64,000 nucleotides of DNA from Nocardioides sp. REDSEA-S33_B3 (GTDB lineage: Bacteria > Actinomycetota > Actinomycetes > Propionibacteriales > Nocardioidaceae). Within the stretch, counting starts at the first letter, position 1; the number at the start of each line of letters is the position of its first letter. The stretch is from positions 1-64,000 of the forward strand of contig LUPK01000013.1 in the NCBI GenBank assembly GCA_001627335.1, read 5' to 3'. This document shows positions 8,437-17,738 of the stretch, one piece after another. Position numbers and translations under genes: made by a program. The notes under the pieces are model-generated. The model saw nothing but the letters and a program-made list of their open reading frames with translations. It had not been told where the DNA came from and ran no database searches.

Positions 8437-9198
8437 TCAATGGCCATCGCTGCTACTTCGTCGCGCAAGAATCGTGCCAAGAGCTGCCCCGGTTGCCCGC
8501 AACACTGCGGTGTGAGCTTCTGGACGGAATCGCGTCGTCGGACCAGCCACGCTAATAGCGGCGCACACCGCAGAAGTCTCGTCGAGTACGGGCACAGCGA
8601 TGCAGGTGAGGCCCAACGCCGACTCCTCTCGCTCGTAGGCCACGCCCGTCGACGTCACCGTGGACAGTTGACGGGCCAACCGACCGGGCGTTGCGACGGT
8701 GTGAGGCGTCCGCCGCTCCAACGGTGCGCTCAGGATCTCCCTTCGAACGATCGGATCGTGCGCCAAGAAGACCTTGCCGATGGCTGTGCAGTGCATCGGC
8801 ATGCGTCCTCCGACTCTCGATGGGCTGCGGACCTGTCGGTGACCGCCGAGCTTCGCGACGTAGACGACGTGGTGGCCTTCCCGAATGCCAAGATGGACGA
8901 TCTCGTGCGTCCGTTCGTAAAGGTCCTGAAGGAACGGCATCGCCACCTCGAGCAAGGTTCGCTCAACAGCCGCCCGCATCCCGAGTTCGAACATTCCACC
9001 TGAGAGCCGATAGCCGGACTCCGACTTCTCCAGCAGACGGAGCTCCACCAGTTCGGCGGCGAGCCTGAACACGGTTGCTTTGTGCAGCCCCGTCCGTCGC
9101 ACCAGCTCCGCAAGTGACACGTTCGTGTCGTCACTGTTGAACGCCCTGAGGATGGCAACGGACTTCGACAACACCGTGTTCAGTCCGGGGTCCACCAT
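8437..9198 (-). CDS. IclR-family transcriptional regulator
   Basis: 253 residues. The N-terminal winged helix (about 8-65) carries SLAELVRRTGLHKATVFRLA and GYRLSGGMFELG; the C-terminal effector domain (about 75-245) carries GRMPMHCTAIGKVFLAH, the usual IclR signature. It is divergent from the hydratase-dehydrogenase-aldolase operon with only 65 bp between, a layout typical of IclR control of aromatic catabolism, where the ligand is usually a pathway substrate or intermediate. The palindrome at 9201-9213 is a candidate binding site. Full length and intact. Confidence 0.9.
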   Translation of the reverse strand: MVDPGLNTVLSKSVAILRAFNSDDTNVSLAELVRRTGLHKATVFRLAAELVELRLLEKSESGYRLSGGMFELGMRAAVERTLLEVAMPFLQDLYERTHEIVHLGIREGHHVVYVAKLGGHRQVRSPSRVGGRMPMHCTAIGKVFLAHDPIVRREILSAPLERRTPHTVATPGRLARQLSTVTSTGVAYEREESALGLTCIAVPVLDETSAVCAAISVAGPTTRFRPEAHTAVLRATGAALGTILARRSSSDGH

Positions 9199-9200
9199 CA

Positions 9201-9213
9201 GAGCGTATCGCTC
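9201..9213. promoter_or_regulatory. palindrome, candidate IclR operator
   Basis: GAGCGTATCGCTC is a perfect 5-bp inverted repeat around TAT. It lies just upstream of the IclR start and about 50 bp before the hydratase, where an IclR protein would control both directions. Confidence 0.45.
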
Positions 9214-9263
9214 AACGAAACGCGACGCTGGACCTCGATGCGTCAGGAACGCACCCTCAAAGC

Positions 9264-10061
9264 GTGGATGAGGAGCTTGTTTCCCGCGCTGCAGAGCGTC
9301 TTGTCACGGCCGCCGAAGAAGGGCGCCCGTGCGAGCCCGTGCGAGACCTCATAGGTCCCGCAGACCAAGAATCCGCCTACGCCGTTCAGAGACTGGTAGC
9401 TGCGCAACGGACACGCGGTGGCGCGCGTCCGTGCGGCCGCAAGGTAGGCCTGACCTCCAAGGCCGTGCAGGCCCAACTCGGCGTCGACCAACCAGACTTC
9501 GGTGTCCTCTTTGAGGACATGATCCATGTCGGTGGGAGCGAGATCCCTGCGGACCGGGTTCTGCAACCACGCGTCGAGGCGGAGCTCGCGTTCATGCTCG
9601 AGCACGACCTGGTCGAGGGACCTCTCGACGCTGAACAAGTACGACGAGCAACGGCCTACGTGGTTCCTGCCCTCGAAGTCTGCGGCAGCCGCATCACGGG
9701 CTGGAACATCTCCTTCGCCGACACGGTCGCCGACAACGCCTCATCGGGCGCCGTCGTCGTCGGCGAAGACGCGTTCAGGATCGATCAGGTCTCAACGGTC
9801 GACCTTGCGATGAGCATGAGCGTCGACGGTGTGAAGGTCTCTGCTGGCACCGGCCGCGACTGCCTCGGCGACCCGGTCCTGGCGGTCGCGTGGCTGGCAC
9901 AGATCTCACGCGGGATCGGCGCGCCTCTCCGTGCCGGCGAGCTTGTGATGTCAGGGGCACTCGGCCCCATGTTCCCGCTCACCCCGGGAGCGCGAGTGAC
10001 GGCAACGTTCCCGGACCTGGGGACCGTCGCAATGAGGCTGGGCGAAGGGAACACGACATGA
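9264..10061 (+). CDS. mhpD: 2-keto-4-pentenoate hydratase
   Basis: 265 residues, full length for the MhpD/DmpE family. It adds water to 2-hydroxypenta-2,4-dienoate (or a close relative) to give 4-hydroxy-2-oxovalerate. Supporting motifs: [27 protein letters not shown] with metal-binding Glu residues, and [17 protein letters not shown]. It starts at GTG 9264; an ATG four bases on is out of frame. Its stop overlaps the next start (ATGA), so it is coupled to the acetaldehyde dehydrogenase. The 4-oxalocrotonate decarboxylase at 36786 is a paralogue, so the two likely act in sequence. Confidence 0.88.
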   Translation: MDEELVSRAAERLVTAAEEGRPCEPVRDLIGPADQESAYAVQRLVAAQRTRGGARPCGRKVGLTSKAVQAQLGVDQPDFGVLFEDMIHVGGSEIPADRVLQPRVEAELAFMLEHDLVEGPLDAEQVRRATAYVVPALEVCGSRITGWNISFADTVADNASSGAVVVGEDAFRIDQVSTVDLAMSMSVDGVKVSAGTGRDCLGDPVLAVAWLAQISRGIGAPLRAGELVMSGALGPMFPLTPGARVTATFPDLGTVAMRLGEGNTT

Positions 10062-10990
10062 CAACGAAGGTGGCGGTTATCGGCTCCGGAAACATCGGGA
10101 CCGACCTGATGATCAAGGTCCTTCGCGGTAGCGGCCGGCTAGAGATGGCGGCCATGGTCGGGATCGACCCGGAGTCGGATGGTCTGGCGCGTGCGCGGCG
10201 GATGGGCGTCGCGACCTCCGCTGAGGGCGTCGCCGGCCTCATCAACCTCCCCAACTTCCGCGACATTGACATCGTCATGGACGCGACATCGGCCAATGCG
10301 CACACAGCCAACGCGAAGGCCCTTGAGCCTTACGGCAAGACGCTCATTGACCTGACCCCAGCTGCCATCGGGCCCTACGTCGTGCCTGCAGTCAACCTCG
10401 AAGAAACAACTGCGGCCAACGTCAACATGGTCACTTGTGGAGGGCAGGCGACGATCCCAATCGTTGCAGCCATCGCCGAGGTCGTGGATGTCGAATACGC
10501 AGAGATCGTGGCTTCCATCGCATCCCGATCTGCGGGTCCTGGAACCCGAGCAAACATCGACGAGTTCACGGAGACCACGTCAGCGGCAATCGTCAGCATC
10601 GGCAACGCGAGACGTGGCAAGGCCATCATCATTCTCAACCCTGCCGAGCCGCCAATGCTGATGAGAGACACAGTGTTCTGTCTTGCCTCCGTGCCCGACG
10701 AAGCCACACAAGACCGAATCGTTCGCTCTGTCGAGGCGATGGTCGATGCCGTCGCGGCCTACGTCCCTGGCTATCGCCTCAAGCAGAAGGTGCAGATCAA
10801 TCCACTACCAGCGGACCAGCCGCTGGCCACGCTGATCGCCCCCCAAGCACAGCGCGTCACGCACCAGGTGTCTGTTCTTCTCGAGGTCGAGGGTGCCGCG
10901 CACTACTTGCCTGCCTACGCCGGCAATCTCGACATCATGACGTCCGCCGCGGTGCAGGTGGCAGAACGCATCGCCGCACGGAAGGACTAA
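10058..10990 (+). CDS. mhpF: acetaldehyde dehydrogenase (acylating)
   Basis: 310 residues. It oxidises acetaldehyde to acetyl-CoA with NAD+ and CoA, receiving acetaldehyde by channelling from the aldolase. The N-terminal Rossmann motif is [14 protein letters not shown]. The catalytic Cys is in [17 protein letters not shown] (about 126). [13 protein letters not shown] and the C-terminal [13 protein letters not shown] match the family. ATGA overlap with the hydratase and only 5 bp to the aldolase confirm one operon. Confidence 0.95.
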   Translation: MTTKVAVIGSGNIGTDLMIKVLRGSGRLEMAAMVGIDPESDGLARARRMGVATSAEGVAGLINLPNFRDIDIVMDATSANAHTANAKALEPYGKTLIDLTPAAIGPYVVPAVNLEETTAANVNMVTCGGQATIPIVAAIAEVVDVEYAEIVASIASRSAGPGTRANIDEFTETTSAAIVSIGNARRGKAIIILNPAEPPMLMRDTVFCLASVPDEATQDRIVRSVEAMVDAVAAYVPGYRLKQKVQINPLPADQPLATLIAPQAQRVTHQVSVLLEVEGAAHYLPAYAGNLDIMTSAAVQVAERIAARKD

Positions 10991-10995
10991 ACAGA

Positions 10996-12000
10996 GTGAG
11001 CCCGAAGCTCTTCATTCAGGACGTCACCCTGCGAGATGGAATGCACGCCGTCCGGCACCGCATGACGACCGACGATATCCGACGCATCGCGAGCGCCTTG
11101 GACAACGCGGGCGTTGATGCCATCGAAGTCGCACATGGGGACGGGTTGGCAGGCTCGTCAATCAACTACGGCCCGGCGTCGAACTCCGACTGGGAATGGA
11201 TCGAGGCGGCCGCAAGCGTCATCGAGCAGGCACGACTGACCACCCTCCTCCTGCCTGGCGTGGGGTCCATCCACGAACTCAAGACCGCCTGGGATCTCGG
11301 TGTCCGGTCAGTACGTGTGGCCACGCACTGCACTGAGGCCGACATCTCCGCCCAACACATCAGCGCGGCGCGTGAGATCGGCATGGACGTTTCCGGGTTT
11401 CTGATGCTCTCGCACATGGCCTCCCCATCTGACTTGGCCGGCCAGGCGAAGCTCATGGAGTCCTACGGAGCGCACTGCGTCTACGTCACCGACTCAGCTG
11501 GTCGGCTTACCATGCGCGATGTCCGCGACCGCGTGCGTGCCTATCGGGACGTTCTCGATCCGGAAACCGAGATCGGGATCCATGCCCACGAAAACCTGTC
11601 GCTGTCCGTGGCCAACTCGATAGTCGCCGTCGAGAACGGTGTACGACGTGTCGACGCCTCGCTCGCCGGCCACGGCGCGGGAGCAGGAAACTGCCCACTG
11701 GAGGCATTCATCGCCGTCGCTGAGTTGTCGGGACTCAAGCACGCGTGCGACCTGTTCAAGCTCCAAGACGCGGCCGATGACCTCGTACGTCCCCTTCAAG
11801 ACAGGCCAGTCCGCGTCGATCGAGACACACTGACACTCGGATACGCCGGCGTCTATTCGTCATTTCTTCGGCACGCTCAGAACGCCGCGGATCGATACCA
11901 GGTCGATGTCCGCGACATTCTCGTGGAATGCGGTCGCCGAAGCCTGGTCGGTGGTCAGGAGGACATGATCATCGACGTCGCCCTCGACCTCGCCGGATGA
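10996..12000 (+). CDS. mhpE: 4-hydroxy-2-oxovalerate aldolase
   Basis: 334 residues, family length. It cleaves 4-hydroxy-2-oxovalerate to pyruvate and acetaldehyde in a complex with the acylating dehydrogenase. The TIM-barrel core shows [12 protein letters not shown] (catalytic Arg and metal-binding Asp), EVAHGDGL and the [11 protein letters not shown] metal-ligand His pair. The C-terminal DmpG communication domain follows ([15 protein letters not shown]). GTG start at 10996. This is the last gene of the operon; a strong hairpin follows about 200 bp later. Confidence 0.95.
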   Translation: MSPKLFIQDVTLRDGMHAVRHRMTTDDIRRIASALDNAGVDAIEVAHGDGLAGSSINYGPASNSDWEWIEAAASVIEQARLTTLLLPGVGSIHELKTAWDLGVRSVRVATHCTEADISAQHISAAREIGMDVSGFLMLSHMASPSDLAGQAKLMESYGAHCVYVTDSAGRLTMRDVRDRVRAYRDVLDPETEIGIHAHENLSLSVANSIVAVENGVRRVDASLAGHGAGAGNCPLEAFIAVAELSGLKHACDLFKLQDAADDLVRPLQDRPVRVDRDTLTLGYAGVYSSFLRHAQNAADRYQVDVRDILVECGRRSLVGGQEDMIIDVALDLAG

Positions 12001-12723
12001 TGCTGACCACCTAGTCGCTGAGTTCGCCGCCCCGGACAACGAATCCAGGTCACGCCGGCGAGAAGCGAGAGCTCAGGCGCCCGCAGGTTTCATCAACTCG
12101 GTGAGGCTCGCTGGCGCGGGCCCTGCTGCGCAGATCTACTGCGACCTGTCAGGGCTGACCAAGACTAAGCGCGCTCGAGACCGCGTCGAGCGGCGGCCGT
12201 TGGGGCACCCTCGGGGACGCTGTCCCGCCCGAGGGTGCCCCGATGGTGCGGACGCCCGACTAGCCCGCGGCCTTTAGCGCCTTACTGATGACCTTGAAGT
12301 TGGCTCGCCGAAGCAACTCCTCCGCGTCGTTCGCCCGGACATGCGAGCGGACGTCGATCGCTGGCGCGGCGACGCGGACATCGTGTTCATCGCGTTGCGC
12401 CTCAAAGCAACGGTCGGGCGCCGGATCGTGGAGTGGCCGAACGTCGACAGGTTTGTGCTGCGCGACCGTAAGGCGATCGAGCGCGCGGACTGCCGGCCTA
12501 TTCCGGGCTGCTTGCCGACTAGCTCGGGACAGACCATTGGCGAGCGATGGTTGCGCGGTTCGTGTCTCCTGCCTGGGTGCCAGGTCGCTGCCGGCGGCTC
12601 TTGAGCGCGCCTCGAGCAGCCCACTAACTGTGTGCAGGAACGACACGACACGAGTCCGCGCGGTCGCGGCCCAACGAAGTAGGGAGCGCCCAGAATCTTG
12701 CGCTTGGGGTGGAGTTGACGCCA
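12001..12723. other. intergenic region with possible gene remnant
   Basis: About 720 bp without a credible intact gene. It holds the operon terminator (12202-12241). A minus-strand frame of roughly 12260-12480, ending in RRANFKVISKALKAAG, looks faintly protein-like, and an antisense plus-strand frame covers the same bases, so neither is secure. It may be a remnant of a lost gene. Confidence 0.4.
12202..12241. terminator. strong terminator hairpin
   Basis: GGGGCACCCTCGGG (12202-12215) pairs perfectly with CCCGAGGGTGCCCC (12228-12241) over a 12-nt loop. It lies about 200 bp downstream of the aldolase and probably ends that operon. Confidence 0.7.
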
Positions 12724-12737
12724 ATCTGCATACAGAT
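12724..12737. promoter_or_regulatory. CTGCATACAG-type operator
   Basis: ATCTGCATACAGAT, an inverted repeat of ATCTG around CATA, lies about 100 bp upstream of the VOC gene at 12836. It is one of seven related sites in the window (others at 14489, 20069, 20154, 33346, 33437, 38911). GntR/FCD regulators recognise short palindromes of this size; two such regulators are encoded nearby. Confidence 0.6.
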
Positions 12738-12835
12738 TATGGTTTCCGTGTCCGAGGCGCAGGCCAATCAACCCCACGGAATCTTATGTTGGTTGCGGGC
12801 GGCCGGCACCTCAAAACCGACCTGGAAGGTGCGTC

Positions 12836-13369
12836 ATGGCGATCGCTGAATTGGGGCATTTCGGAGTGTTCTGCAACGACCTGGAGCGCTCGACAATCTT
12901 CTATCGGGACGTGCTGGGTCTCACCGTCACCGATGAGGACGCGAACCTCGGTATGCGGTTCTTCAGCGCGCGCCCCCAGTTCGAGCACCACGAGTTCCAG
13001 CTCGTCGAGGGGCGAGTGACCGCTGAAGACACCAAACTGATCCAGCAGATCTCGTTCCGCGTCAATCACCTCACCGAGCTGATTGAGATGTACGGACGAC
13101 TCGTCGACAACGATGTCCTCTTGGATCTGGTGGTGACCCACGGCAACGCCTTCGGCATCTACTTCTTTGATCCGGAAGGCAATCGGTGCGAGGTCTACTG
13201 GCAGACCGGTCTCCCCGCCCGCCAGCCTTTCCTCGCCGCCGTCGATCTGAACGAGCCGATCGACAAGTTGCTGGCCGAGAACGCAGCGCTGGTGGAGCAG
13301 TACGGGCGAACCGGCTATCTCCAGCCGGGCCTAGTCAAGAATCTGATTCCCGACGCCACCGAGGCCTGA
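12836..13369 (+). CDS. VOC-superfamily protein, extradiol dioxygenase-like
   Basis: 177 residues with one vicinal-oxygen-chelate domain (about 3-130): ELGHFGVFCNDLERSTIFY supplies the first metal-ligand His, and FFDPEGNRCEVYW the C-terminal Glu. At the second ligand position IQQISFRV has Gln where dioxygenases usually have His, so catalysis may differ from classical extradiol cleavage. A C-terminal tail (about 135-177) is extra. The start is chosen at ATG 12836 with GGAAGGT upstream. It is preceded by an operator-like palindrome and followed by an SDR 108 bp on. Ring-cleavage dioxygenase or a related lyase/isomerase are both possible. Confidence 0.75.
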   Translation: MAIAELGHFGVFCNDLERSTIFYRDVLGLTVTDEDANLGMRFFSARPQFEHHEFQLVEGRVTAEDTKLIQQISFRVNHLTELIEMYGRLVDNDVLLDLVVTHGNAFGIYFFDPEGNRCEVYWQTGLPARQPFLAAVDLNEPIDKLLAENAALVEQYGRTGYLQPGLVKNLIPDATEA

Positions 13370-13477
13370 CCCGCTCGGCTCCACGCCCTTCGGTCTCGGA
13401 TGCGGCCGGCTCTCGAGGGCAAATGCACGCCCGAGACGGCCGTCTCCGAATGCTCGGTCATTGACGAGAGGCGACTC

Positions 13478-14218
13478 ATGAGCGCACTTTCCGGCAAGCG
13501 GGCCTTAGTCACCGGAGGTTCCCGGGGCATCGGCGCCGCCATCGTGCTGACTCTCGCCGATCACGGCGCAGACGTTGCGTTTACGTTCGAGCGTTCCACC
13601 GGCCCCGCGCAGGAGATACTCGACCGCATCCAGCGCGCTGGGCGAGCAGGCTTCGCGATCCAAGCCGACTTCTCGGAGGCCACTGCGGTTCGCGACTCGG
13701 TTCACGAGGCAGCACGCGTGCTCGGTGGACTGGACATCCTGGTCAGCAACGCCGCCATCGTTCGCTTCAGCTCTATCGAGGACATCAAAGCCGACGACAT
13801 CGAGGCCCTCTTCCGCGTCAACTTTCAAGCACCGATACTTGCCGCAAGCGCCGCCATCTCCCACCTCTCCGCCGGTGGCCGAATCGTGATCGTCGGGAGC
13901 GCTGGCGCGGATCGCACCGTCGGCGAAGGCGGTGTGGTGTATTCGATGACGAAGCGCGCACTGCAGTCGTTAACACACGGACTTGCCCGTGAGCTCGGCC
14001 CTAAGAACATCACCGTCAACCTCGTTCAACCTGGCTCCACCGACACCGACTCGAACCCAAGTACTAGCGAGTTCGCCGACTTCCAGCGTGATCTGATCCC
14101 GCTCGGCCGATACGGATCGCCAGACGATGTCGCTGCCGGCGTGGCATTTCTGGCAAGTCCGGCCGCGAGCCAGGTCACCGGTGCGACGCTCAACATCGAC
14201 GGCGGACTGAACACCTGA
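13478..14218 (+). CDS. SDR-family NAD(P) oxidoreductase
   Basis: 246 residues, classical short-chain dehydrogenase. Cofactor motif TGGSRGIGAAIV at about 13-24, NAA at about 90, catalytic Ser in GSAGADR, YxxxK in YSMTKRAL (about 155), and a VTGATLNIDGG C-terminus as in FabG/dihydrodiol-dehydrogenase-like enzymes. In a ring-cleavage cluster it could oxidise a dihydrodiol or a hydroxyacyl intermediate; substrate not predictable. ATG 13478 follows GAGAGG. Confidence 0.85.
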   Translation: MSALSGKRALVTGGSRGIGAAIVLTLADHGADVAFTFERSTGPAQEILDRIQRAGRAGFAIQADFSEATAVRDSVHEAARVLGGLDILVSNAAIVRFSSIEDIKADDIEALFRVNFQAPILAASAAISHLSAGGRIVIVGSAGADRTVGEGGVVYSMTKRALQSLTHGLARELGPKNITVNLVQPGSTDTDSNPSTSEFADFQRDLIPLGRYGSPDDVAAGVAFLASPAASQVTGATLNIDGGLNT

Positions 14219-14539
14219 CGGCGGATCGCCAAGGACCGAGCCAGCCGAAAGTTCAGCCGCATCCACGGCGTCGGCCGGCAGTCGCGGCAGGCAGGTAGAG
14301 CGGCGCCTTCTTCTTGAAGTTTGACCAGGGCGCAGCGAGATCCGAAGCCGACAGATCGCGATGAACGCCTGCGTGAGGAAGCGCCAAGCCAAGCGCAGCC
14401 GTCGCTACTTCGCTGTATGCAGATCATGCTACGTCGTCAGTGGGTAGCGCTTCAGAGCTGTCTGCGCGCGCTTGCCTTCCCGCAAATTCTGTATACAGTA
14501 GGGGAGCCGTTGGTTAGGAACCGCGAAAGGATCACTGGA
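14219..14539. other. intergenic gap with promoter/operator
   Basis: 321 bp with no gene. It holds the perfect palindrome at 14489-14498 shortly before the next gene. Otherwise nothing distinctive. Confidence 0.5.
14489..14498. promoter_or_regulatory. perfect CTGTATACAG operator
   Basis: CTGTATACAG is an exact 10-bp palindrome, 42 bp upstream of the FAH-family gene at 14540. It is the cleanest copy of the recurring site, probably overlapping or next to the promoter, so a bound GntR protein would repress. Confidence 0.65.
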
Positions 14540-15466
14540 ATGAGCTGGAGTCTCGTCACGTACCGCACCGACCTGGAGTCTCGGCCCCGAGCGGGTGTGC
14601 TTGACGCCGAAGGTCGTGTGCGCCGTCACCCGGTTCTCGACGGCTTTGACGGCCTGTTCGAGGCGGTTCAGGAATGGGATCGCTTGGCCGACGCACTGAG
14701 AAGTAGCGATATGACCCAGGGTGAGTTGGTTGCTGACGCCGAGCTGCTGGCTCCGATCCGGTACCCGCGGAAGGTGATGTGCGCCGGCGCCAACTACCCC
14801 GATCACCTTCGCGAGATGGGTGCGGATCAGCCGTCCGAGGGACTGCGACCCTACTTCTTCCTCGTGCCTCCATCGACGGCGATCATCGGCCCTGGCGAAC
14901 AGGTCCGCATCACCGAAGAGGACTCGATTCGCCCCGACTACGAAGCGGAACTCGCCGTCGTGATGGGCCGCAGAGGCAAGAGGATCCCTGCTGAACTGGC
15001 TCAGGACTACGTCGCCGGGTACACCCTGTTCAACGACGTCACGGCTCGAGGCCTTCTGTCGCGCGATATGGCGGTCGCGCCGCCGTTCGAGTTCGATTGG
15101 CTGAACGCGAAGGGCGGTGACTCCCACTGCCCGACCGGCCCAGGTCTCGTCCCGTCGTGGCTGGTTCCGGACCCGCACGCGCTCTCCCTTCGCCTTTGGC
15201 ATAACGGCAAACTCAAGCAAGACGGCCACACGTCTCAGATGATCTTCAACATCTGGGAATTGATCGCTGCGGCGAGCGAAAGGGTGACCCTTGAGCCGGG
15301 CGACATCATCGCGACGGGTACCCCGGCCGGCGTCGGCGTCGCCCAGGGCCTCGCGCTGCGCGGTGGCGACGAACTTGTCGTCGAGGCAGACCTGATCGGC
15401 CGGCTCACTAGTTCGGTCGTCGTCGAGGACTTGATTCCTGCTGCACCGATTTCCAGGCGTTCGTGA
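14540..15466 (+). CDS. fumarylacetoacetate hydrolase-family protein
   Basis: 308 residues. The C-terminal FAH domain (about 70-300) begins VMCAGANYPDHLREMG and contains the metal-binding acids of DYEAELAVVMG and the Asp of YTLFNDVTARGLLSRD, then GPGLVPSW and GDIIATGTPAGVG. Such enzymes hydrolyse C-C bonds of acylpyruvates or decarboxylate/isomerise ring-cleavage products (HpcE/HpaG type). The N-terminal 65 residues are an extra cap domain seen in many members. ATG 14540 is used because it follows the promoter palindrome and AAAGGA. Probably cistron one of FAH, OYE, amidohydrolase, gntR1. Confidence 0.88.
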   Translation: MSWSLVTYRTDLESRPRAGVLDAEGRVRRHPVLDGFDGLFEAVQEWDRLADALRSSDMTQGELVADAELLAPIRYPRKVMCAGANYPDHLREMGADQPSEGLRPYFFLVPPSTAIIGPGEQVRITEEDSIRPDYEAELAVVMGRRGKRIPAELAQDYVAGYTLFNDVTARGLLSRDMAVAPPFEFDWLNAKGGDSHCPTGPGLVPSWLVPDPHALSLRLWHNGKLKQDGHTSQMIFNIWELIAAASERVTLEPGDIIATGTPAGVGVAQGLALRGGDELVVEADLIGRLTSSVVVEDLIPAAPISRRS

Positions 15467-15521
15467 TGACGACGCCGACTGCGAAGACGCAACTGGTCAT
15501 CGTAGGGACGGAGGCCTGATC

Positions 15522-16697
15522 ATGGCAGACACAAACGCCCGCCATCGGGCACTGTTCGAGCCGTTCCAGCTTGGTGCGAAGTCGCTGCGGAACCGCATCC
15601 TGATGACCCCGCTCTCGGTCTGCTACGCCACCGGCGACGGGTACGTGAGCAACCAGATGATTCAACACTATGGTCGCCGGGCCGCCGGGGGCGCGGCAAT
15701 GATCATCGTGGAGAACATGGCGGTTGACACGTCGGGACGGCAGCTGCCTCGGCAGGCGCTGATCGACGGCCGGGACCGGCTTCCGAAGTTGACCGAGCTG
15801 GCCGCCGAGATCAAGCGACACGGCGCCGTAGCGATCGTGCAGATCGTGCATGCCGGGCGCTACGCAGGCCCGTGGGACGAGTACGAGTCCCGCCGCCGGC
15901 TGGCTCCATCTGCGATCGGCTTTCCACTGCTACCGGGACTGAGAGTCACTCCTCAGGAAATCACCACGGAGGAGATCGAGGCGGCCGTGCAGAGCTTCGC
16001 CTACAGCGCCGCGTTGGCGGAGGAAGCCGGGTTCGACGGGGTAGAAATCCATGGCGCCCAGGGGTTCCTGATCTCGTCTTTTCAGTCGCCCCGAATGAAC
16101 CTTCGCGTCGACGACTACGGCCGGGAACCGAACAAGTTCCCGTTGCGGGTGATCGATGCTGTCCGGGCCGCAGTCAGTCCTGAGTTCCTTGTCGGATACC
16201 ACCTCTTCGCGGGCGAGCTAATGCCGGGTGGATGGGATGCCGACGACGCGATAGCCTTCTCGACCCTGCTGCCCGATCACGGCGTCGACTTCGTCATCCC
16301 GATGGTCTCGACGTTCGAATCCCTCCGAGCGGAGGCGAACGTAGGACTCTTCGGGCGGCCCCAGTTCCAACGGGATGTGTCGAGCCAGATTGCGCGCGCA
16401 TGCTCGGCACCGGTATTCACTAACGGCCAGCTCGCAGACCCTGACCTTGCCGCCGACATCGTGATGGCAGGTGAAGCGGCGATGGTCGGTCTGGGTAGAC
16501 CGATCCTGGCCGACCCTGAGTGGCCGATCAAGGTAAGAGATGGGCGCCTGGACGAGATCGTCGCGTGCGCGTGCCATCCACCGCGCTGCCTCCAAACACA
16601 ACTAGCCGGCGTTGTCTGCTCGGCCTGGCCGTCTTCGGCGCAAGATTGCGGATTCCTTGGCTACGAGACGTCGGAGGAACTGGCACATGGCAGCTGA
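15522..16697 (+). CDS. NADH:flavin oxidoreductase (old yellow enzyme/2,4-dienoyl-CoA reductase type)
   Basis: 391 residues, FMN TIM barrel: NRILMTPLSVCYATGDGYVS, IVQIVHAGRYAG, GFDGVEIHGAQGFLISSFQSP, ending in the phosphate-binding MVGLGRPILADPEW. Near the C-terminus several Cys (CACHPPRC, then VVCSAW) recall the 4Fe-4S motif of the dienoyl-CoA reductase subgroup, but the spacing is not standard, and the large C-terminal FAD/NAD domain is missing. It likely reduces an activated C=C of a ring-cleavage product. ATG 15522 follows ACGGAGG; the stop lies 11 bp inside the next gene. Confidence 0.88.
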   Translation: MADTNARHRALFEPFQLGAKSLRNRILMTPLSVCYATGDGYVSNQMIQHYGRRAAGGAAMIIVENMAVDTSGRQLPRQALIDGRDRLPKLTELAAEIKRHGAVAIVQIVHAGRYAGPWDEYESRRRLAPSAIGFPLLPGLRVTPQEITTEEIEAAVQSFAYSAALAEEAGFDGVEIHGAQGFLISSFQSPRMNLRVDDYGREPNKFPLRVIDAVRAAVSPEFLVGYHLFAGELMPGGWDADDAIAFSTLLPDHGVDFVIPMVSTFESLRAEANVGLFGRPQFQRDVSSQIARACSAPVFTNGQLADPDLAADIVMAGEAAMVGLGRPILADPEWPIKVRDGRLDEIVACACHPPRCLQTQLAGVVCSAWPSSAQDCGFLGYETSEELAHGS

Positions 16698-17679
16698 CAC
16701 AGCACGCGTCATCGATGTTCAAGCGCACATCCTGCCGTCTAGCTACATCGACGCCCTTCGGACCATCGCCTCCGGTTCGGATAGGGCCGCAGGCATCGCT
16801 GCTCGCGCGTTGGCGAGCCCATTGACGATGAAGGATCCGGTCTTCACACACGATCTCGACGAGAGGCTTCGCCTCATGGACCTCGCGGGCGTGGATATGC
16901 AGATCCTGGAGTTCCCTGCGCCGAACGTCTGGTCCGACGACGTTGATGTCCGACGGCGGGCCACAGAGTCGTTCAACGACGGGGTTGCTGACATCGTCCG
17001 CGACCATCGCCAGCGCTTCGCCTTCTCGGCCAGCCTGCCGGTTCCCTTCGTCGACGCTGCGATCGCGGAGTGCGAGCGCGCCCTTGACCAACTGGGCGCT
17101 GTCGCCGTGACTCTGTGCACTCATATCGAGGATGTCCCCATCGATGACCGCAGGCTTGATCCATTGTATGAGTACCTCTCAAACAGGGGTTGCACCGTTC
17201 TCCTGCACCCAGAGGGGTTTTCCATCAAGAACGCGCTGGCGGATCACGGGATGGAGTGGGCGCTCGGTGCCCCGTTCGACGACACGATCGCCGCAGTGCG
17301 CCTGATCTACGGCGGTGTCCTTGACCGATTCCCAGGGATCAACTGGGTCGTGCCGCACCTCGGTGGAGTGTTGCCGTTCCTTGCAAAGCGCTTGGACTTC
17401 GTATGGCGGCTCACGCCCGACGTGCGAAAACTTCTCCCGACGCAGCCGTCCGACTATCTAGGTCGGCTCTGGTTCGATACGGCAAACCCCGACCCTCGCG
17501 CCCTGCGCCTCGCGTGCGACGTCTTAGGGGCGGAGCGGTTCATGTACGCGAGCGACTTTCCATTCGCTCAACGACAGGCCCTGCAACCCGGATTGGCGGC
17601 ACTCGGCGCGCTCGACGTCGGTCCCTCGGTACGTGCAGGGATGAAAGGGCAGACGGCTCGTCGCTTGTTCGGCCTCTGA
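16687..17679 (+). CDS. ACMSD-like amidohydrolase-2 family protein
   Basis: 330 residues, amidohydrolase_2 family (aminocarboxymuconate-semialdehyde decarboxylase, gamma-resorcylate decarboxylase, OMA hydratase relatives). Metal-site motifs: IDVQAHILP near residue 9, LLHPEGF (about 180), VVPHLGGVLPF (about 222) and YASDFPFAQ with the late Asp (about 290). The usual first HxH motif reads Q-A-H, so one metal-binding His is a Gln. In this context a decarboxylase or hydratase acting on a carboxylated (amino)muconate-type intermediate is most plausible. It overlaps the upstream reductase by 11 bp. Confidence 0.82.
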   Translation: MAADTARVIDVQAHILPSSYIDALRTIASGSDRAAGIAARALASPLTMKDPVFTHDLDERLRLMDLAGVDMQILEFPAPNVWSDDVDVRRRATESFNDGVADIVRDHRQRFAFSASLPVPFVDAAIAECERALDQLGAVAVTLCTHIEDVPIDDRRLDPLYEYLSNRGCTVLLHPEGFSIKNALADHGMEWALGAPFDDTIAAVRLIYGGVLDRFPGINWVVPHLGGVLPFLAKRLDFVWRLTPDVRKLLPTQPSDYLGRLWFDTANPDPRALRLACDVLGAERFMYASDFPFAQRQALQPGLAALGALDVGPSVRAGMKGQTARRLFGL

Positions 17680-17738
17680 CATCACCGTCAATTCCGACAG
17701 CACGAGGAACGAAGCATGACGAGCGTGGAGTGTGCGGG

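Noticed and set aside
12260..12724. Minus-strand 154-codon frame
   Set aside because: Overlaps an equally long plus-strand frame, no recognisable domain, and only its last third looks protein-like. Kept only as a possible remnant in the intergenic note.
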